Source: Helicobacter pylori (GTDB lineage: Bacteria > Campylobacterota > Campylobacteria > Campylobacterales > Helicobacteraceae). From it: a DNA stretch of 64,000 nt. Every line of letters begins with the position of its first letter. Position 1 is the first letter of the stretch. The stretch covers positions 101,080-165,079 of the forward strand of contig NZ_QBAW01000004.1 in NCBI RefSeq assembly GCF_009689985.1. The letters run 5' to 3'. The notes beneath the pieces are model-generated. The model did not search any database, was not told the origin of the DNA, and saw only the letters and a list, made by a program, of their open reading frames with translations. Shown here in pieces: positions 20,546-30,565 of this stretch. Position numbers and translations under genes: made by a program.

Positions 20546-23500
20546 GTAAATTTCCTTGATTATAATTTTTTGGGAGTTCGTTAAAAAGGGTTTGAGTAAT
20601 AAATTCTGTTTCTTTTTGTAAATCTTTTAAGGAGGGGTTTTTGTTGAAAGTGTCCCTTAATTCTACTTTTATGGCAGTTTTTAGGGTGGTTTCTTCGTTT
20701 AAGATTTCTTGACGCTTAAAAATACGCACATCAAGAGCTTTTTTTAAGGCGCTTAAAAGCGTAAAAATTCCCTTAGAAATGTTTTCTTCCATAAGGCGAT
20801 CATGAAGGCGTTTATGCGTGATCACATAAGCTCGATCATTATTGTATTTATTTAACAGGTTGGTGGTTTGCTCCTTATGTTGTTTTAGTTGTGAAATGAT
20901 CGCGCTATAAGAATGAGAAATTCCATCAAAATTATGATTGGTTAGGGGTTCTTGGAGCAATTTTGAAAGCTCTTTAGAAATCTTTTGAACTTCTTTGTCT
21001 TGTTTATCTGGGATTTTTTCTAAAATCTCTTTAGCTTGCTTGTATTTAGCGCTAATCTCTTCTTTTTCTTTGAAGCGTAATTCTTTGCTTTCTTTAAACT
21101 CTATTTTAAAGTCTAAAAGAGCGATGAGGTCTTCTAAAACGATTAAATCGTTTGGGTTTTTAGGCTCATTGATATTTTTTAACGCATGGAGGTGTTTGGC
21201 TTTTTTATTAAGCATTGAAGAGATTTTGCTGATCTTTTCAATATCCATTTTTTCTTTTAAGGAAAGGATTTTTTCATCGTTAGAAGTGTGGATTAAATTG
21301 TAGCGCTCTTTGAGCGTGTTAATGGCGTGTGAGACTTTTAAAAGCTCGTTCATTCCGCTAATATCAACAATGGCGCTAGTCATGGCCTCTATATCGTCAA
21401 TGGGGTAATTAAAAAGATCATCATAGGCGTTTTTAATGTCTTTTTCTAAAATATTGCGATCCGCAAACATGTCTTTGAGATTATCTTTGATATTAGAATC
21501 GCTTTGATTGAATCGGTTTAACTCTTTCAAATAATCATCAGTCGTTTTGTCGTAATTTTCTTTAATCCCTACAAAATCTATAAGGTAGCCAAAAGACATG
21601 TTTTTATAGGAGCGATTCACTCTGGCTAGGGCTTGGAGCAAATTGTGATCTTTTAATTCTCTGTGGATATAAAGGCGTTTGAGATTGGGTAAATCAAAGC
21701 CGGTTAAAAGCATGTTAAACACAAAAACTATATCCGTATTTTCATGTTTGAAAGAATAAATCTTTTCTTTGACTTCTTGTTCGTCATGCAAAATCAGGCT
21801 GGATTGGAGTTTTTTTAAAATTTTCAGGTTAGGGTTTTCTTGTAAGACTTTTTCTTGGACTTCATTAAAAAGACAATTAGCTAATTTGGCTTGTGTGCTT
21901 GAAAAACAAATTACCATAGCCTTTAAATTTTCATCAGCCTTTAAATTTTCATCATTATTTACACGCCTGAAAAACAATAAATCTCTGATGATATAAAAGA
22001 GCATTTCTTCAATGTATCTTTCATGATTAAAAATCGTTTCTTTTTTAACCTCTATGTCTTCAATAGTGATGCTTTCTTGTAAAAGGCGATAGATTTCTTG
22101 TAGTTTTTCTTTGTAGCTCTTTTCAATGATTTCTAATTGGAGTTTTAGGGTGTGTCTGTCTTTAATGGATTCTGTATAAGAATAGGTGTGCAAGTAGTTG
22201 CCAAAAGTGTTTTTAGTGGCTTTATCTTGCGCGTTGTCTTCTAATAGGGGCGTGCCTGTGAGGGCGATTTTGATTGCTGTTTTGTCGCATTCTATCAAAT
22301 TAGCGTAAAAACAGCCTTTAGGGTCATAGCTTCTGTGGGCTTCATCTATGATAAACACCCTTTGTAAATCATGGTTATCTTTTGCCGCTTCTTGTAATTC
22401 TGTTTTAGAAATAATTTCTTTAGGAACGCTAGAAGGGTCTTCATTGGGGGCTTTTTCTTCATTGGGGGATTTGAATTTTTGGATATTCACAACGATGATT
22501 TCATCATTCCCTTGAGGGCCATCAAAAACGCTAGAGTTTTTTAATTTTTGGCTCAAATCCTCTTTATTTTCTGCCTCATGCACACAAAGGCCTCTTTTTA
22601 AAAACTCGCTTTTGGCTTGTTCTAATAAATCCAGTCTGTCCACAATAAAATAAAATTTAGTCTTTTTGTTCAGGTTGGATCGGCTAAAAAAGTCTCTGAT
22701 GAGTTTGGTTAAATGGTAGGTTAAGGCGGTTTTACCGCTGCCTTGCGTGTGCCAGATGATGCCTTTTAGGGGGTCTTTTGGGTTGCTTTCATAATGCTTT
22801 TGCAATTCTTTTAAAACATTCAAGCTCGCAAACATCTGCGCGTAACGCCAAAGGTGTTTTTTAAACTCTGATTTTTCTTTTAAGAAACTAATGCCGTATT
22901 TTAGGATAAAGCAAAGCCTTTTGTGAGAGCAAAACGAAGTTAAAAGGGAGTTTGTGGGGGTGTCTTTGGAGCTTTCTAGGGTGTCGGTATCTTTGAGATT
23001 AAATTCGTTTAAGACGCGTTTTTGGATTTCTTCAAGCGATTTGTGATTTTGATGGTTTTGATCATTTTCGGGGGGGGGGGGTAATATCTAGCCTATCAGC
23101 TTCAATAAAGCGTTGGAAAATGGGCGAATAAGAAGCGCTATAAAAGACGCCTTGATCGGGGTTGTTTTCATCATAGGGCAAGTTATCGCTAAAAAGCCAG
23201 ATTTGCGCAAGGTTATAAAAAACTTTATTTTCAGGGTTTTTGTAGCGTTGGATATGGCGATCTTTTTCCTCTTTAATGCCTTGTCCGGCTAAAGGCTGTT
23301 TAACTTCTATACTCACCAAAGGCAAGCCATTGATAAAAAGGGTGATGTCAGGCCTAAAGGATTTATAGGGTAATTCAGCCATCATTTCATAAAGATTGTT
23401 GCTAGGGTTATCAAAGTCTATGATTTGATGCTCGCTTTTGAGCAAGTATTCATAAAAGCTTTTGCCCAAATCATCGTAATTTAAGCGTTTTTTCATTTCA

Positions 23501-23685
23501 GCAAGAACATCTTTTGCGTTTTTATTGGGGTTCAATCGCTCAAAGGATTGAGTGAAACTATCTATTAAGATATTAGTGGCGGTGTCTAGGTTAGGCTTAT
23601 TTTTTTGAGGAATAAAGTTATAGCCCAACTTGGCTAAATGCATTAAGGCAGGGACTTGAACCCTTGTGATTTCATTGTATGGCAT
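20538..23685 (-). CDS. hsdR: Type I restriction endonuclease HsdR, phase-variable, currently OFF (C12 tract)
   Basis: The translocating nuclease subunit, about 1048 residues when in frame. The N-terminal part (23062-23685) carries the PD-(D/E)XK nuclease (PDITLFINGLPLVSIEVKQP). The rest (from 23061 on, open to 20538) carries Walker A HTQGSGKTAL and the DEAD-box IIDEAHRSYD helicase motors. A run of 12 C on the coding strand (23070-23081) throws the frame into a stop at 23062. With 11 or 14 C the reading continues through to the helicase without other stops. Start ATG at 23685 is preferred over GTG 23691. Confidence 0.93.
23070..23081 (+). repeat. G12/C12 homopolymer tract, phase-variation switch of hsdR
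   Basis: Twelve consecutive G on the plus strand (C on the coding strand). The two halves of hsdR are in different frames and become one frame if the tract is 11 or 14 long. Confidence 0.95.
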
Positions 23686-23732
23686 GCACACCCCTTTGAT
23701 TTAAGGTTGTTATTATAGTGTAAAAATAAAAA

Positions 23733-25628
23733 TCATGGTTGTTTGAGCTGCCTTTTCAACAACAAACAAGCTTTTTTAAGGAATTGTTTTAAGGTGTTTT
23801 GAGAGTGGTTGATAAAATTTGTAAGCTCATTTTCTTTAAGATGCAATGAAACGATTAAGACGCTTTGTAAAATATGAGCGATACTCCCTTCAAATAAAAT
23901 GCCTATGGTGGGGGTTTTAGCGCTGGCTGTTTGGCAAAACCCACTCAAGCTATCCACCCATTCAAATATTTCTTGCTTGGTTTTACAAGGCGTGTTTAAA
24001 AGCGTGAAAAAATCCTCTTTAAAATTCATAAGATTTTTTTGTAAATTGTTTAAATCCTTAGCATGGTTATTGGGGGGATTAAACATGCTTTTAATGCGAG
24101 CGATAGCGTCTTGTTTGTTGATTTGTTTCAATTTCACTTGAGAGCGATTGAGACTAACGGCATGCTTGATTTTCGCCCCATAGCTTAAATTATAGACTTT
24201 TTTAGGCTGGTAATGATGAAGGGCTTCTTCAATCCTTTCTTTAGAGAGCAAAAAGAGCGAGTCGCTAAAAGTTTCATAACCTTTAAAATTGCCCTCTATG
24301 CTGATTAAAGATGAAGTGTCAATTTCTTTTTCGTTTTCATAATAGGAATTTTTAGCGTGCTTTTTAAACCCTTTGATATAAGCGCAATCTAAAGCGCACA
24401 AATAGATTTCATCGCTCATCAAACCCGCTAAAGCCACCCCAGCATTGCCCACAAAAGGCGCTGCGTATTCTATACTTAAAGGGCTTATATACGCGCAAGC
24501 GCTCCCCCCACGCATAAACATTAACGCTTCTTTGGCTATATTAAAAGCGTTAGGATTGAGCATGTTAGCCCCCATTAAGGGGGTGTCTTCTAGGGGGGCT
24601 TTTTCTAAAACCTCTTTAAGATAGTCTATGCGCTCCACTTCTATTTGAAAATCCACTTTGATGCCATGCGTTTTTAAAGGCTTTAAAGCGGTTCCGCATG
24701 AAAAAATAATGAAATGATCTTCATTTTCTTTTAAAAAATCCAACAATAAATCCAGGCTTGGCCCGTTACCCACCACGCAAATGGGGGCGTTAATCTTTTT
24801 AGGTTTGGTTTTTAGAGTGTGGTATAAGGGTAAGTTTTTAAGCGTGTTTTTTAATCCTAGCAATTCATCTTCAAAACTCCCCCAACCCCTTAAAGCTTGT
24901 TTGTAATAGCTTTGAATGGTTTCTCGCATGCGTGAATTAAAAGCGCTTTTATAGGGCATGATTTCTAGCTTTAAAAAAGAATGCGTGATAGGGCGTTTCA
25001 AAAAATCCATTTTTAATTCATTGGGGTTAAAAAACCCTTGAATAAAGAGTTTAGCCCCTTTTGTAATCAAATCTTCATAACGCGCAAAATAACAGCTGAT
25101 TTTAAACAAATCTAAATTTTCTTCAAACAAATAAAGCGAATGGAAGCGGTAATTTTGAGCCTGTAAAATGGCCAAAAACAAGCCGTCTAAGACGCCATAA
25201 ATCATGGTAGGGGGTAAGAATTTTTTTAAAGAGCAAGGCGTTTGATAATCATCTAAAAAGTTTGAGATTGCATGCGTGGCTTTAAGGGTTAGGGGGAGTT
25301 TGGGGTTGTTTTGAGTTTTTAAATAATTTAAAGAGAGGTGGTTATTGTCTAATGACCATCTGGGATTATTCAGGGGGTTAGAAGCCATGTTAAAAGCGAT
25401 TTCTACCATTTGATTTTTAGGGTAGCTTAAAGCGTTTGTGGGTGTGTGTAAGAGATTGAAGTGGTTTTTTTCAAAAAGCAATTGGTAATTTTTAAAAGGC
25501 GTATTGAGAGCGTTAAAAAGATGGGGATTATAAGATTTGAAAAAAACTAAATTATCCCTAAAACGCTTTAAAATTTCTTTTTCTAAAAAAGGCGCATCAA
25601 AAGATTCTAGGGCCTTTAAAAAGGGCAT
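23733..25628 (-). CDS. Motility-accessory (Maf)-type glycosyltransferase, DUF115/MAF_flag10 protein
   Basis: A 631-residue protein with the central DUF115 domain. The dinucleotide-like motif PICVVGNGPSLDLLLDFL (about 285-302) is followed by FSCGTALKPL and the acidic FQIEVERID. Maf proteins in Campylobacter and Helicobacter transfer pseudaminic acid to flagellin serine/threonine residues, needed for filament assembly. Flanking N- and C-terminal helical regions are family-typical. No other glycosylation gene is adjacent. The specific acceptor is inferred from the family. Confidence 0.82.
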   Translation of the reverse strand: MPFLKALESFDAPFLEKEILKRFRDNLVFFKSYNPHLFNALNTPFKNYQLLFEKNHFNLLHTPTNALSYPKNQMVEIAFNMASNPLNNPRWSLDNNHLSLNYLKTQNNPKLPLTLKATHAISNFLDDYQTPCSLKKFLPPTMIYGVLDGLFLAILQAQNYRFHSLYLFEENLDLFKISCYFARYEDLITKGAKLFIQGFFNPNELKMDFLKRPITHSFLKLEIMPYKSAFNSRMRETIQSYYKQALRGWGSFEDELLGLKNTLKNLPLYHTLKTKPKKINAPICVVGNGPSLDLLLDFLKENEDHFIIFSCGTALKPLKTHGIKVDFQIEVERIDYLKEVLEKAPLEDTPLMGANMLNPNAFNIAKEALMFMRGGSACAYISPLSIEYAAPFVGNAGVALAGLMSDEIYLCALDCAYIKGFKKHAKNSYYENEKEIDTSSLISIEGNFKGYETFSDSLFLLSKERIEEALHHYQPKKVYNLSYGAKIKHAVSLNRSQVKLKQINKQDAIARIKSMFNPPNNHAKDLNNLQKNLMNFKEDFFTLLNTPCKTKQEIFEWVDSLSGFCQTASAKTPTIGILFEGSIAHILQSVLIVSLHLKENELTNFINHSQNTLKQFLKKACLLLKRQLKQP

Positions 25629-25653
25629 TCAATAGCCTTTTTCATAAGACCCA

Positions 25654-26421
25654 TTAGGAGTTTTTTAAATCATTTTCTAAGAGTTGGGAAGCGAGAGCGA
25701 TCTTTTTTAACGAGATAAAATCTTGTTCGCTGTAGCGTTTGTTGTCATTCATTTTATGGTAGTAGAGAGCGCTCAAATCCAAAGCTTTTTCCTCTAAATC
25801 TTGCTTGGTTATATTAGTTTGGATTTCAAAAAGATTTTTTGCTTCTTCTAAAGACATAGGGATTTCTATTGCATTGAAGCGTTCAAAATTATCATAAAGC
25901 TCGTTAAAATCCTGATTGTCTATCTGCAAAAACGCCCCCACATCTAAAAACAATTCTTTTTCTTTGCTATCCAAAATCCCATCAGCATAGGCTAATAACA
26001 TGAGAAATTCCACTAATTTCAGGCGTTTGGCGTATTCCCCATGCGTGTGGTCGGCGATTTCTTGGCATAAGGATTCAAAATTTTCTTTTTTATCCACAGG
26101 CTCATTGAGAAGCTCTTTGGCTAAATTTTGCTGTTCGCTGTTTAAGGGCTGCTCTAATTCATTGATAAAAAGCGTTCTTAAGGCGTTATCCAAAGCGTTT
26201 TTTTGAATGTCTAAAAACTTTAAAAGACGCATATACGCGCCTATTTGGGTTTGCTTGAATTTGTCTAGGGGGCTAGATTGCACCAACAAATAGGGGTCGT
26301 TTTTCAAGTCGTATTCTTCGGTTTTGGTTTTAGGGTTTAGGGGGTTTTTCAAATATTCTTTGAGGGTGTTGTAAAAATAAAACAACACAACCGCCGCAAC
26401 AATTAATAAAATGATTTCCAT
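25654..26421 (-). CDS. Membrane-anchored TerB-like domain protein
   Basis: A 255-residue protein with one N-terminal transmembrane helix (residues 3-18, IILLIVAAVVLFYFYNTL). A helical domain at about 135-185 contains LLAYADGILDSKEKELFLDV, resembling the metal-binding acidic loop of TerB/DjlA-type domains. The rest is charged and helical. It lies in a compact five-gene minus-strand run between pepF and the Maf-like gene. No enzymatic motif is seen; the TerB relation is a motif-level judgement. Confidence 0.65.
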   Translation of the reverse strand: MEIILLIVAAVVLFYFYNTLKEYLKNPLNPKTKTEEYDLKNDPYLLVQSSPLDKFKQTQIGAYMRLLKFLDIQKNALDNALRTLFINELEQPLNSEQQNLAKELLNEPVDKKENFESLCQEIADHTHGEYAKRLKLVEFLMLLAYADGILDSKEKELFLDVGAFLQIDNQDFNELYDNFERFNAIEIPMSLEEAKNLFEIQTNITKQDLEEKALDLSALYYHKMNDNKRYSEQDFISLKKIALASQLLENDLKNS

Positions 26422-26430
26422 TTTTTTCCT

Positions 26431-26745
26431 TTATGAGTATTTTTTCATTTGTTCTTTAAGGTCTTGTTTTTGCCTGCTCTCTCGCTCTTTTTTGGCTTGA
26501 TAAAGACGCATTTGCTCTTCTTTTTGCTTGTCTTGTAAGATCATTTTCCTCTCATGGTTTTTTTTAAGCCGTTCTATGTATTCTTCTCGTTTTTCTGGGT
26601 CTTGGAAACTCACAGGGCGGATGAAAAAAACAAACAAAATCAATAAAAAAATCCCTATAGCGATAATCTCAGAGCCTTCGCCATTGAAAGCATACCAAAG
26701 CCCCCCCATCAAAGAAGCGAGCGTGAGTTTTAAAAAAGCGTTCAT
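26431..26745 (-). CDS. Small membrane protein with charged C-terminal coiled coil, unknown function
   Basis: About 104 residues from the ATG at 26745 (MNAFLKLTLASLMGG), chosen because it begins one base after the stop of the preceding gene; the frame is open further upstream to 26781. Two hydrophobic segments (LKLTLASLMGGLWYAF and AIGIFLLILFVFFI) are followed by a Glu/Lys/Arg-rich helix of about 50 residues. A G7 run at 26701-26707 lies in the coding region. Family not recognised. Confidence 0.7.
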   Translation of the reverse strand: MNAFLKLTLASLMGGLWYAFNGEGSEIIAIGIFLLILFVFFIRPVSFQDPEKREEYIERLKKNHERKMILQDKQKEEQMRLYQAKKERESRQKQDLKEQMKKYS

Positions 26746-26746
26746 T

Positions 26747-28237
26747 TTAAATGAAAGTAAACTTATGATAATGCGCATCAAGCCCTAAAGCTTGCGTGTC
26801 TTTTTCCCCCATAGCCATTAGCGCGATTTGAGGTAAAAATAAAGTGGGGGTGTTGTCATTATCTCTTTTATAAATCTTTGAAGCTTTTAAGCTTAAATTT
26901 TCAAAAGCGTAAAAAAGCCCTAAAGAATGCACGATTAAAAAATCCGCCCCTAAATCAATCCCTAAATAGCGTAAATGCGCGCACTGGAGTAAGCCGCTTG
27001 CTTCATTGACTTCTAAAAGGGGGGCGTAATTTTGAAAAGACTCTAAAAAATGGGGGGCTTTTAAACGGATTTTATTGAAAAAATGATCGCTTTGTTTGAT
27101 GCGAGAAAATTCAGCCCCTAAAAACGCATCAAAAGGGCTTTTCAATTCCCATGCCAAAAATTCATTAACCCACTCATTAAGATAGACTACCTCAACGCCT
27201 TTTTCATAAACAAGCTGGTATTTTTTCAATTTTTCATTAATGGAGTCAATGATTTCAGGGTTGTTGTCTAAAACTTCTTTAGCATGCAAGATATTCAAAT
27301 ACGCATCTTCTTCGCAAAAAATGAGCGAAACGCCATTGGCTTTGGCTAGAGCCAGATTATACGCAGAAGCCGTGAGAAAATCATTTGTGCTTATAATTTT
27401 CCCATAATAGCCTCCATCATAACAAAAAGGCAGATCAATGACTTTTTGCCCCATTTTTTCTAAATAGAGCTTAGCGCTTTTTAGAAGCGATTGCGCGTTT
27501 AAATGCTTCGCATAAGCGTTAAAGAGCGTGCAAGTTTTAGGGGGGTTAGGCGTTTTAGGGGGGTTAGAGTTGTATTGAAAAAGGCTTAAAAGGTTTTTAG
27601 AAAAATCTTTCCATGGCTTGATTTTGGAATTGGTTAGGATTTCTTGCAATTCATAGATTTCATGGTCAATGTTATCATCATTTTTATAGAGATAATGCGC
27701 CACGCTTAAAAAATTCATCACGCCGCTTTCAGGCTGAGAAATCATCTCTAATAACCGGTTGCGCTCTGTGGGGTAGCGCTTCATCAGCCATTTAACATAC
27801 AAGAAAAAGCCATCGCCTAGATATTTAGGGTTTGTTTGGGGGTTGATAAAATTGATTTGGATAAACTTTTCTAATTCTTCTTTTTCGCCTTTAGTGATGT
27901 AGGGGACTTGTTTGAAAAAATCTTCATAGTTTTTTAAAACCGCCTTTTCATCAATCACCAAATCTTTTAAAGCGTATCGTTTGGATAGGGGATCTAGCAC
28001 CCATTCTTTAGAAAAAAACGCCACCAAATCGCTCACTTTAGCGTCTTCAAACACCGCAATTTGATTGATTTTAAGCGCGATATTTTCATTATAGCTCACG
28101 CCTTTGAGTTGTCTTAAAAGATCCAAAAGGTATTGATCTTCTTGGTATTCTAAAAAATAAGACTCATAAGCGGGGTTGTAATCTTTGTTGGTTTCAAAAC
28201 GAAAGACTTTTACATGCAATTTCAAAACGCTCATCAA
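26747..28237 (-). CDS. HdrB/succinate-dehydrogenase-like protein of unknown function
   Basis: A 496-residue protein. The N-terminus (VLKLHVKVFRFETNKDYNPAYESYFLEY) resembles the ferredoxin-like start of succinate/fumarate reductase iron-sulfur subunits. The C-terminal half (from about residue 235, CTLFNAYAKHLNAQSLLKSAK, later DLPFCYDGGYYGK and LLQCAHLRYLGIDLGADFLIV) resembles the CCG-repeat fold of heterodisulfide reductase HdrB. Most cluster-binding cysteines are absent, so redox function is doubtful. It is next to a small gene 8 bases upstream. Fold assignment is by pattern only. Confidence 0.55.
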   Translation of the reverse strand: MMSVLKLHVKVFRFETNKDYNPAYESYFLEYQEDQYLLDLLRQLKGVSYNENIALKINQIAVFEDAKVSDLVAFFSKEWVLDPLSKRYALKDLVIDEKAVLKNYEDFFKQVPYITKGEKEELEKFIQINFINPQTNPKYLGDGFFLYVKWLMKRYPTERNRLLEMISQPESGVMNFLSVAHYLYKNDDNIDHEIYELQEILTNSKIKPWKDFSKNLLSLFQYNSNPPKTPNPPKTCTLFNAYAKHLNAQSLLKSAKLYLEKMGQKVIDLPFCYDGGYYGKIISTNDFLTASAYNLALAKANGVSLIFCEEDAYLNILHAKEVLDNNPEIIDSINEKLKKYQLVYEKGVEVVYLNEWVNEFLAWELKSPFDAFLGAEFSRIKQSDHFFNKIRLKAPHFLESFQNYAPLLEVNEASGLLQCAHLRYLGIDLGADFLIVHSLGLFYAFENLSLKASKIYKRDNDNTPTLFLPQIALMAMGEKDTQALGLDAHYHKFTFI

Positions 28238-28245
28238 TCAGTCCT

Positions 28246-28746
28246 TTAGCTTTTGTGCAGATTTTCTAAAATCGTGCGGTTTTTGGAATTGGAAAAAAGA
28301 GCCTCTTTAGAATCCAGCCATTCTTTAAACTCTTCTTTAAATTCTTGCTCGTCTTTTTTTGGCTCTTGTGTGATTGGCTCTTCTTTTTGAAACAATTCAA
28401 GCGAATCGCAACGATTGAATAAAACGACATTTTCATTTTTTTCTTTGATAAGGATTTGAATGATGCCAGGAAGTTCCACTTGAACCACGCTGCCAATGTT
28501 GTTAGGGCCAAACCCGGCTTCAAACTGCACGCTTTTTGCATCAATCATCAAGCTTTCTAAGGTGTATCCGGCTAAAACAAACAGCACTAACGCACCGAAT
28601 TTTTCATGAATTTCTTTAGGGAGCTTGGGGGAAAAATCAATCGCATCTCTTTCGCACAAAAGGTTGAAACTCAAATGGTTTTTGGACAGAAATTGCAAGT
28701 ATTCCATGCAATGCTTGTTGTTTAAAAGCCTTAATTCTCTTTGCAT
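28246..28746 (-). CDS. Conserved hypothetical protein, 166 residues
   Basis: A soluble, mixed alpha/beta protein with no recognised motif. Its middle (KFGALVLFVLAGYTLESLMIDA ... GSVVQVELPGIIQILI) looks like a compact beta-rich fold, and the tail is acidic and lysine-rich. Its start overlaps the end of pepF by 16 bases, and the HdrB-like gene follows after 8 bases, so these are probably co-transcribed. Function unknown. Confidence 0.7.
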   Translation of the reverse strand: MQRELRLLNNKHCMEYLQFLSKNHLSFNLLCERDAIDFSPKLPKEIHEKFGALVLFVLAGYTLESLMIDAKSVQFEAGFGPNNIGSVVQVELPGIIQILIKEKNENVVLFNRCDSLELFQKEEPITQEPKKDEQEFKEEFKEWLDSKEALFSNSKNRTILENLHKS

Positions 28747-30467
28747 GCGAGCAACCTTTCAAATTCTTCTAACAAATGGCACACCTCTTGCATGCCAATT
28801 TCCCAAAATTCTTTGCTATCAATGTCAAAGCCAAACATGGACACTAATTCTTTGGGGCTTTTTGATCCTCCTAAGCTCAAAAATTCCGTGTAAGTTTTAA
28901 CAAACTCTTTAGCGTCGCTTTTTTTATAAAGCCCATAAAGCGCCAAAGTTAAAAGCTGCCCGTAACTATAAGCGTAGCAATAAAAAGGCGAATGGATAAA
29001 ATGGGGGATATAGCTCCACCACAAATGGTAGTTTTTAGTGAGTTTCACGCTCTTTTCAAACATTCTTTGGTTTTCTTCAAACCAGATTCGATCAAAATCT
29101 TTGGTGTCTAATTCTTCATCAATTTCATGGATTCTTCTTTCAAAATTAGTCATCACCACTTGCCTAAAAAGGGTAGAAAAAATATCTTCTAGTTTGCCGG
29201 CTAGCATGAAAAGGAGTTCGTCAGATTTTAAACCCTTTTTTAAATGCTCAAAAAACAGCATTTCAGAAAAGACGGAAGCGGTTTCTGCGGTGGTTAAGGG
29301 CGTATCCATGTTCAATACGCCTTGTTTTTTGGACAATTCTTGGTGGATCATATGCCCAAATTCATGAGCGATAGTGAAAGCGTCTCGGCGGTTTCCTGTG
29401 TAGTTTAATAGCACATAAGGGTGAGCGCTAGGCACCCCGCCATGGCTAAAAGCCCCACCTTGCTTAAAATCTTTAGGGTGTGAATCCACCCAGCCTTCTT
29501 TGATCGCTTTAGAAGCGATTTTGTGAAATTCTGGGCTAAAGGCTTTAAGGGTGTTAAGCACTTCTTCTAAAGCTTGAGAGTAAGTCATGGTGGTGTTTTC
29601 ATCGCTTAAAGGGGCGTAGCGATCGTAGTCTTTGAGTTTATGCCCTAAAATTTGTGCTTTTTGATGGTAGTAACGATGCACTAAAGAAAAATTAGCGTTC
29701 ACAATCTCTATCATGCTATCCACGCTCTCTTGGGAGATCTGGTTGTCAATGTGGCGGAAACTCTCTTTTTTATCGTATTTTCTCAGCCTAGTTTCAATGA
29801 GCAAATCTTTACGCACCATGTTTAAAATGTAAGTGAGCAAAGGGCGAGATTTTTCTAACGCTTTACTGAAAGCTTTTTGAGATTTTTTACGGATCTTGCG
29901 TTTGGGGTTGTGCAAGAGGGCTAAAATTTCTTCTTCGCTCAAATTTTGCTCTTCAAAAGGGATTTTCAAAGAAGAAAAATGCTCATCAAAAAGACGGCTA
30001 AACGCACCCACTCCCACAGGTGAAAGGGCTAGAGCGATCTTTTCTTCGTCTAAATTTAGGGTGTGCTTTTTCCTTTCTATGAGATTGTTCAAATAAAAAG
30101 CATGGTTTTTGCATTTTTTAATGAAAGCGAGTTGTTTTTTGGCGTCTAAATTCTTAAATTCAATTTCAAAGAATAAAAGGTGCTGTTGGATATTCGCACA
30201 AGCCATTTCGCATTGCGAATAAAACTTCGCTTCTTTGGTGTTCTTGGCAAAAAGTAATTGAGCGTAAGTCATCGCTCTAGAAATCTTTTCTGACAAATCT
30301 TCGTAATGTTTAAGAGCGTTGGCAAACCCTGCAATGTCTAAATTCTTAAGGTTGTTTTGATAAGTGCTCTCAAATTCTTGCACTTCTGTTTGTAAGGTTT
30401 TTAAAAATTCTTCTGTGCTTTCTTTATTTTCAAATAAAGCACTTAAATCCCATTCTTGCTCTTTCAT
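28731..30467 (-). CDS. pepF: Oligoendopeptidase F, M3 family zinc metallopeptidase
   Basis: Cytoplasmic peptidase degrading short oligopeptides. The zinc motif HEFGH (in FTIAHEFGHMIHQE) and the downstream glutamate segment TAETASVFSE are both present. The frame is open to 30521, but the ATG at 30467 (MKEQEWDLSALFEN) has the ribosome site AAGGGGG immediately upstream and gives 578 residues, the family length. It begins a minus-strand run of six genes ending with the Maf-like gene. Confidence 0.92.
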   Translation of the reverse strand: MKEQEWDLSALFENKESTEEFLKTLQTEVQEFESTYQNNLKNLDIAGFANALKHYEDLSEKISRAMTYAQLLFAKNTKEAKFYSQCEMACANIQQHLLFFEIEFKNLDAKKQLAFIKKCKNHAFYLNNLIERKKHTLNLDEEKIALALSPVGVGAFSRLFDEHFSSLKIPFEEQNLSEEEILALLHNPKRKIRKKSQKAFSKALEKSRPLLTYILNMVRKDLLIETRLRKYDKKESFRHIDNQISQESVDSMIEIVNANFSLVHRYYHQKAQILGHKLKDYDRYAPLSDENTTMTYSQALEEVLNTLKAFSPEFHKIASKAIKEGWVDSHPKDFKQGGAFSHGGVPSAHPYVLLNYTGNRRDAFTIAHEFGHMIHQELSKKQGVLNMDTPLTTAETASVFSEMLFFEHLKKGLKSDELLFMLAGKLEDIFSTLFRQVVMTNFERRIHEIDEELDTKDFDRIWFEENQRMFEKSVKLTKNYHLWWSYIPHFIHSPFYCYAYSYGQLLTLALYGLYKKSDAKEFVKTYTEFLSLGGSKSPKELVSMFGFDIDSKEFWEIGMQEVCHLLEEFERLLACKEN

Positions 30468-30565
30468 AAAAGCCCCCTTTTTGTTTAATAGTTTGAGTTC
30501 AATACGCTTGTATTTTAACATAACACTTACAATACAAGCAAACTTATCATTTGGTTTTTACGCAA

